From contig DAOLWP010000026.1 in the NCBI GenBank assembly GCA_035421265.1, positions 1-8,159 of the forward strand: a DNA stretch of 8,159 bases. Direction: 5' to 3'. Below, piece after piece: positions 7,123 through 8,159 of the stretch. The DNA comes from UBA6220 sp937870835 (GTDB lineage Bacteria; Patescibacteriota; Minisyncoccia; Minisyncoccales; Minisyncoccaceae). Each line of letters opens with the position of its first letter. Position 1 is the stretch's first letter. The notes beneath the pieces were generated by a model that saw only the letters and a program-made list of their open reading frames with translations, searched no databases and was not told where the DNA came from. Position numbers and translations under genes: made by a program.

Positions 7123-7151
7123 TTTATAAAAGTATAACATCTTAGTATAAT
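7123..7151 (+). promoter_or_regulatory. comF promoter
   Basis: On the plus strand TTTATA (7123-7128; four of six -35 matches) and TATAAT (7146-7151) are 17 bases apart. The predicted start is near 7158, leaving about 6 bases before the ATG at 7164, so the message would be essentially leaderless. It overlaps the pilM promoter on the other strand. Confidence 0.5.
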
Positions 7152-7159
7152 ATTGGCAA
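7131..7159 (-). promoter_or_regulatory. pilM promoter (start of the pilus operon)
   Basis: On the minus strand TTGCCA (7159-7154) and TATACT (7136-7131) are 17 bases apart, with TGT directly before the -10 box (extended -10). The predicted start is near 7124, giving a leader of about 9 bases before the pilM ATG. The -35 shares the CTTGC start seen at pilN and pilin P2. It occupies the same DNA as the comF promoter. Confidence 0.6.
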
Positions 7160-7163
7160 GAAA

Positions 7164-7874
7164 ATGAATATAACTAATCTTAAAAATTTATTGTTAGATA
7201 TTTTTTTCCCAAAAAAATGCTTGAACTGCGGACGAGAAGAAATTTTCTTCTGCGAAGATTGTTTGTCTCTAATAGAAATCAATCCCTTTAAATATTGCCT
7301 TTGCAACCAACCTCAAAAAATTATCACCCCCAAACAATGCCCACGCTGCCGTTCTAAAAAATTAGATGGCTTGTTTGCAGCAACAAACTTTAATCAACCT
7401 CAAGTTAAAAAATTAATTTATTCTTTTAAGTATAAGCCTCAAATAAAAGAACTAAATATTTATTTGGCTTATTTAATTTTAACACATTTATATTTAATTG
7501 CAAAATATTTTCCACCGAATTCCCTGTTAATCCCTGTTCCATTGTTCATTAAGAAACAGAAGCGGCGCGGATTTAATCAAGCAGAAGAGATTGGAAAAAT
7601 AATCTCAGAAAAAATTTATATTCCGCTTAAGGTTGATAATCTTATTAGAATTAAAAATACTGACTCTCAAACTAAACTAAACAAAAAACAAAGAATAGAA
7701 AATATTAAAAATGCATTTATAATTAAAGATAAAGATGCCATTAAAGGAAAAATTATTTTTTTGATAGATGATGTTTATACTACCGGCGCGACAATGGAAG
7801 AGTGCGCCAAGGTCTTAAAAAAAGCAGGGGCCCGCGAGGTCTGGGGGCTTGTTGCCGCACGTGAAATCATTTAA
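7164..7874 (+). CDS. comF: ComF family protein (competence-linked phosphoribosyltransferase-like)
   Basis: A 236-residue ComF protein of normal length. The N-terminal third is a double zinc ribbon: Cys19, Cys22, Cys30 and Cys33, then Cys45, Cys47, Cys59 and Cys62. The C-terminal part is a type I phosphoribosyltransferase-like domain, with IPVPL (123-127), the ComF signature RRGFNQAEE (134-142) and the PRPP-binding loop FLIDDVYTTGATM (199-211), whose DDVYTTGAT is well conserved. In naturally transformable bacteria ComF acts in the cytosol with the DNA translocation machinery (shown with ComFA and DprA in Firmicutes); its precise reaction is not settled, and family members elsewhere occur without proven competence. 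Here it is divergent from the pilus operon, from which it is separated by 48 bases. No comFA or comE genes are in the window. No Shine-Dalgarno precedes the ATG. The gene looks intact. Confidence 0.93.
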   Translation: MNITNLKNLLLDIFFPKKCLNCGREEIFFCEDCLSLIEINPFKYCLCNQPQKIITPKQCPRCRSKKLDGLFAATNFNQPQVKKLIYSFKYKPQIKELNIYLAYLILTHLYLIAKYFPPNSLLIPVPLFIKKQKRRGFNQAEEIGKIISEKIYIPLKVDNLIRIKNTDSQTKLNKKQRIENIKNAFIIKDKDAIKGKIIFLIDDVYTTGATMEECAKVLKKAGAREVWGLVAAREII

Positions 7875-7967
7875 TATCTTAAACTTTATTAGCCAATCTC
7901 TCCTACTACATAAAACTAAAATTATTTAATGCGGTGTTTTGGGGACGAAGTTCAAACATTTTTGAGT

Positions 7968-7987
7968 AAAATCCGCTTGCGGATTTT
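7968..7987. repeat. Perfect palindrome, possible terminator of comF
   Basis: Arms AAAATCCGC (7968-7976) and GCGGATTTT (7979-7987) are perfectly complementary around a TT centre. As plus-strand RNA it would fold as an 8-bp stem closed by a G(CUUG)C loop, a very stable loop, ending in UUUU. It lies 94 bases after the comF stop, so it may end that transcript. The four U belong to the stem and no longer U-tract follows, so the terminator reading is moderate; it works equally poorly or well on the other strand. It could instead be a copy of a dispersed palindromic repeat. Confidence 0.55.
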
Positions 7988-7988
7988 G

Positions 7989-8018
7989 AATAATCCCACC
8001 CAGAGTTTCAGAATTATT
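7989..8018. repeat. Short inverted repeat
   Basis: AATAAT (7989-7994) and ATTATT (8013-8018) are complementary across an 18-base loop. At this A/T content a 6-bp match could be chance; it is listed because it lies directly beside the stronger palindrome. Confidence 0.25.
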
Positions 8019-8045
8019 ACACCCCCCCCTTTAATAGGCAAAACA

Positions 8046-8069
8046 TAAAAAATTTCTTAACATTTTTTA
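8046..8069. repeat. Inverted repeat with 8-bp arms
   Basis: TAAAAAAT (8046-8053) and ATTTTTTA (8062-8069) pair perfectly around an 8-base loop. The stem is all A/T and thermodynamically weak. Confidence 0.35.
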
Positions 8070-8079
8070 ATCGCCCCCT

Positions 8080-8114
8080 CGCAAAATTTTTTCAATTAAG
8101 GAAACAATTTTGCG
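8080..8114. repeat. Large hairpin, 9-bp outer and 4-bp inner stem
   Basis: CGCAAAATT (8080-8088) pairs with AATTTTGCG (8106-8114). After one T/C mismatch, TTTC (8090-8093) pairs with GAAA (8101-8104), leaving a 7-base loop. A nested stem with a single mismatch is less likely to be chance than the shorter repeats nearby and suggests a folded RNA or a symmetrical binding site. Confidence 0.5.
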
Positions 8115-8147
8115 GATTTTATTTGTTTAAGTAGGAATAAGTCGCTT

Positions 8148-8156
8148 ATTATACCA
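8148..8156 (-). promoter_or_regulatory. Extended -10 promoter element reading leftward
   Basis: The minus strand reads TGGTATAAT at 8156-8148, a consensus extended -10. The -35 position would lie beyond the window edge and cannot be inspected. The transcript would start near 8141 and run into the hairpin-rich stretch with no ORF behind it, or converge on comF. Confidence 0.4.
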
Positions 8157-8159
8157 AGT

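Larger units (their letters stand above)
7977..8120 (+). repeat. 11-base direct repeat TTGCGGATTTT, two copies
   Basis: TTGCGGATTTT occurs at 7977-7987 and again at 8110-8120. The first copy is the right arm of the palindrome; the second overlaps the right arm of the hairpin at 8080-8114. The reverse-complement core AAAATCCGC is also at 7968-7976. Confidence 0.6.
7875..8159. other. Non-coding stretch with several inverted repeats
   Basis: These 285 bases to the right edge hold no ORF I can support. The DNA differs from the other spacers, which are nearly pure A/T: it has G/C-rich patches, four inverted repeats between 7968 and 8114, a run of eight C (8022-8029), and five C at 8074-8078. An extended -10 box points into it from the right edge on the minus strand. 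Possible readings are comF's downstream region, a small structured RNA, or a dispersed palindromic element; I cannot choose among them. Confidence 0.5.

Noticed and set aside
7906..7959. A 17-codon minus-strand ORF (starts MFELRPQNT)
   Set aside because: Too short, overlaps the other small ORF in antisense, and has no supporting signals.
7929..8048. A 39-codon plus-strand ORF (starts MRCFGDEVQTF) downstream of comF
   Set aside because: No Shine-Dalgarno or good promoter, it runs through the palindrome and the C run (which encodes Pro-Pro-Pro), and it resembles no family I know. More likely chance reading of a repeat-containing spacer.
1..8159. CRISPR arrays, insertion sequences, tRNA or rRNA genes
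   Set aside because: No regularly spaced repeats, transposase ORFs, terminal repeats with duplications, or RNA gene signatures were seen.

Overview
The window looks like AT-rich chromosomal DNA from a small-genome bacterium, most plausibly a member of Patescibacteria (Candidate Phyla Radiation, Parcubacteria-like). This rests on the compact type IV pilus (T4P) gene order, the lack of recognisable Shine-Dalgarno sequences, A/T-rich spacers, and an inner-membrane pilus platform with no secretin gene beside it. The taxonomic call is inference; other AT-rich monoderms are not excluded. The standard code fits: UGA is not read as sense in any of these genes.

Positions 1-7115 hold one T4P cluster on the minus strand. 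In transcription order it is pilM, pilN, pilO, a small PilP-like membrane protein, pilB, pilT, pilC and the 5' end of a type IV pilin cut by the window's left edge. PilM (cytoplasmic actin-like), PilN and PilO form the alignment complex. PilC is the membrane platform, PilB the extension ATPase, PilT the retraction ATPase, and the pilin is the fibre subunit. pilB-pilT-pilC and pilN-pilO are spaced by 4-7 bases and look co-transcribed. Sigma70-type promoters with 17-base spacers can be read ahead of pilM, ahead of pilN, and (two in tandem) ahead of the pilin gene.

On the plus strand, 7164-7874 encodes ComF, a zinc-ribbon phosphoribosyltransferase-like protein linked to DNA uptake. It is divergent from pilM, and the 48-base gap carries two overlapping, opposed promoters. 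A retractable pilus next to comF suggests, but does not prove, natural transformation.

Positions 7875-8159 contain no convincing gene. They hold a perfect 9-bp palindrome with a 2-base centre, three further inverted repeats, an 8-base C run, an 11-base direct repeat and an extended -10 box pointing leftward from the right edge. This may be a small structured RNA, a dispersed palindromic repeat, or simply comF's downstream terminator region. It is the least explained part of the window. I found no clearly new system; the most interesting items are the PilP-like protein, the overlapping pilM/comF promoters and this structured non-coding stretch.
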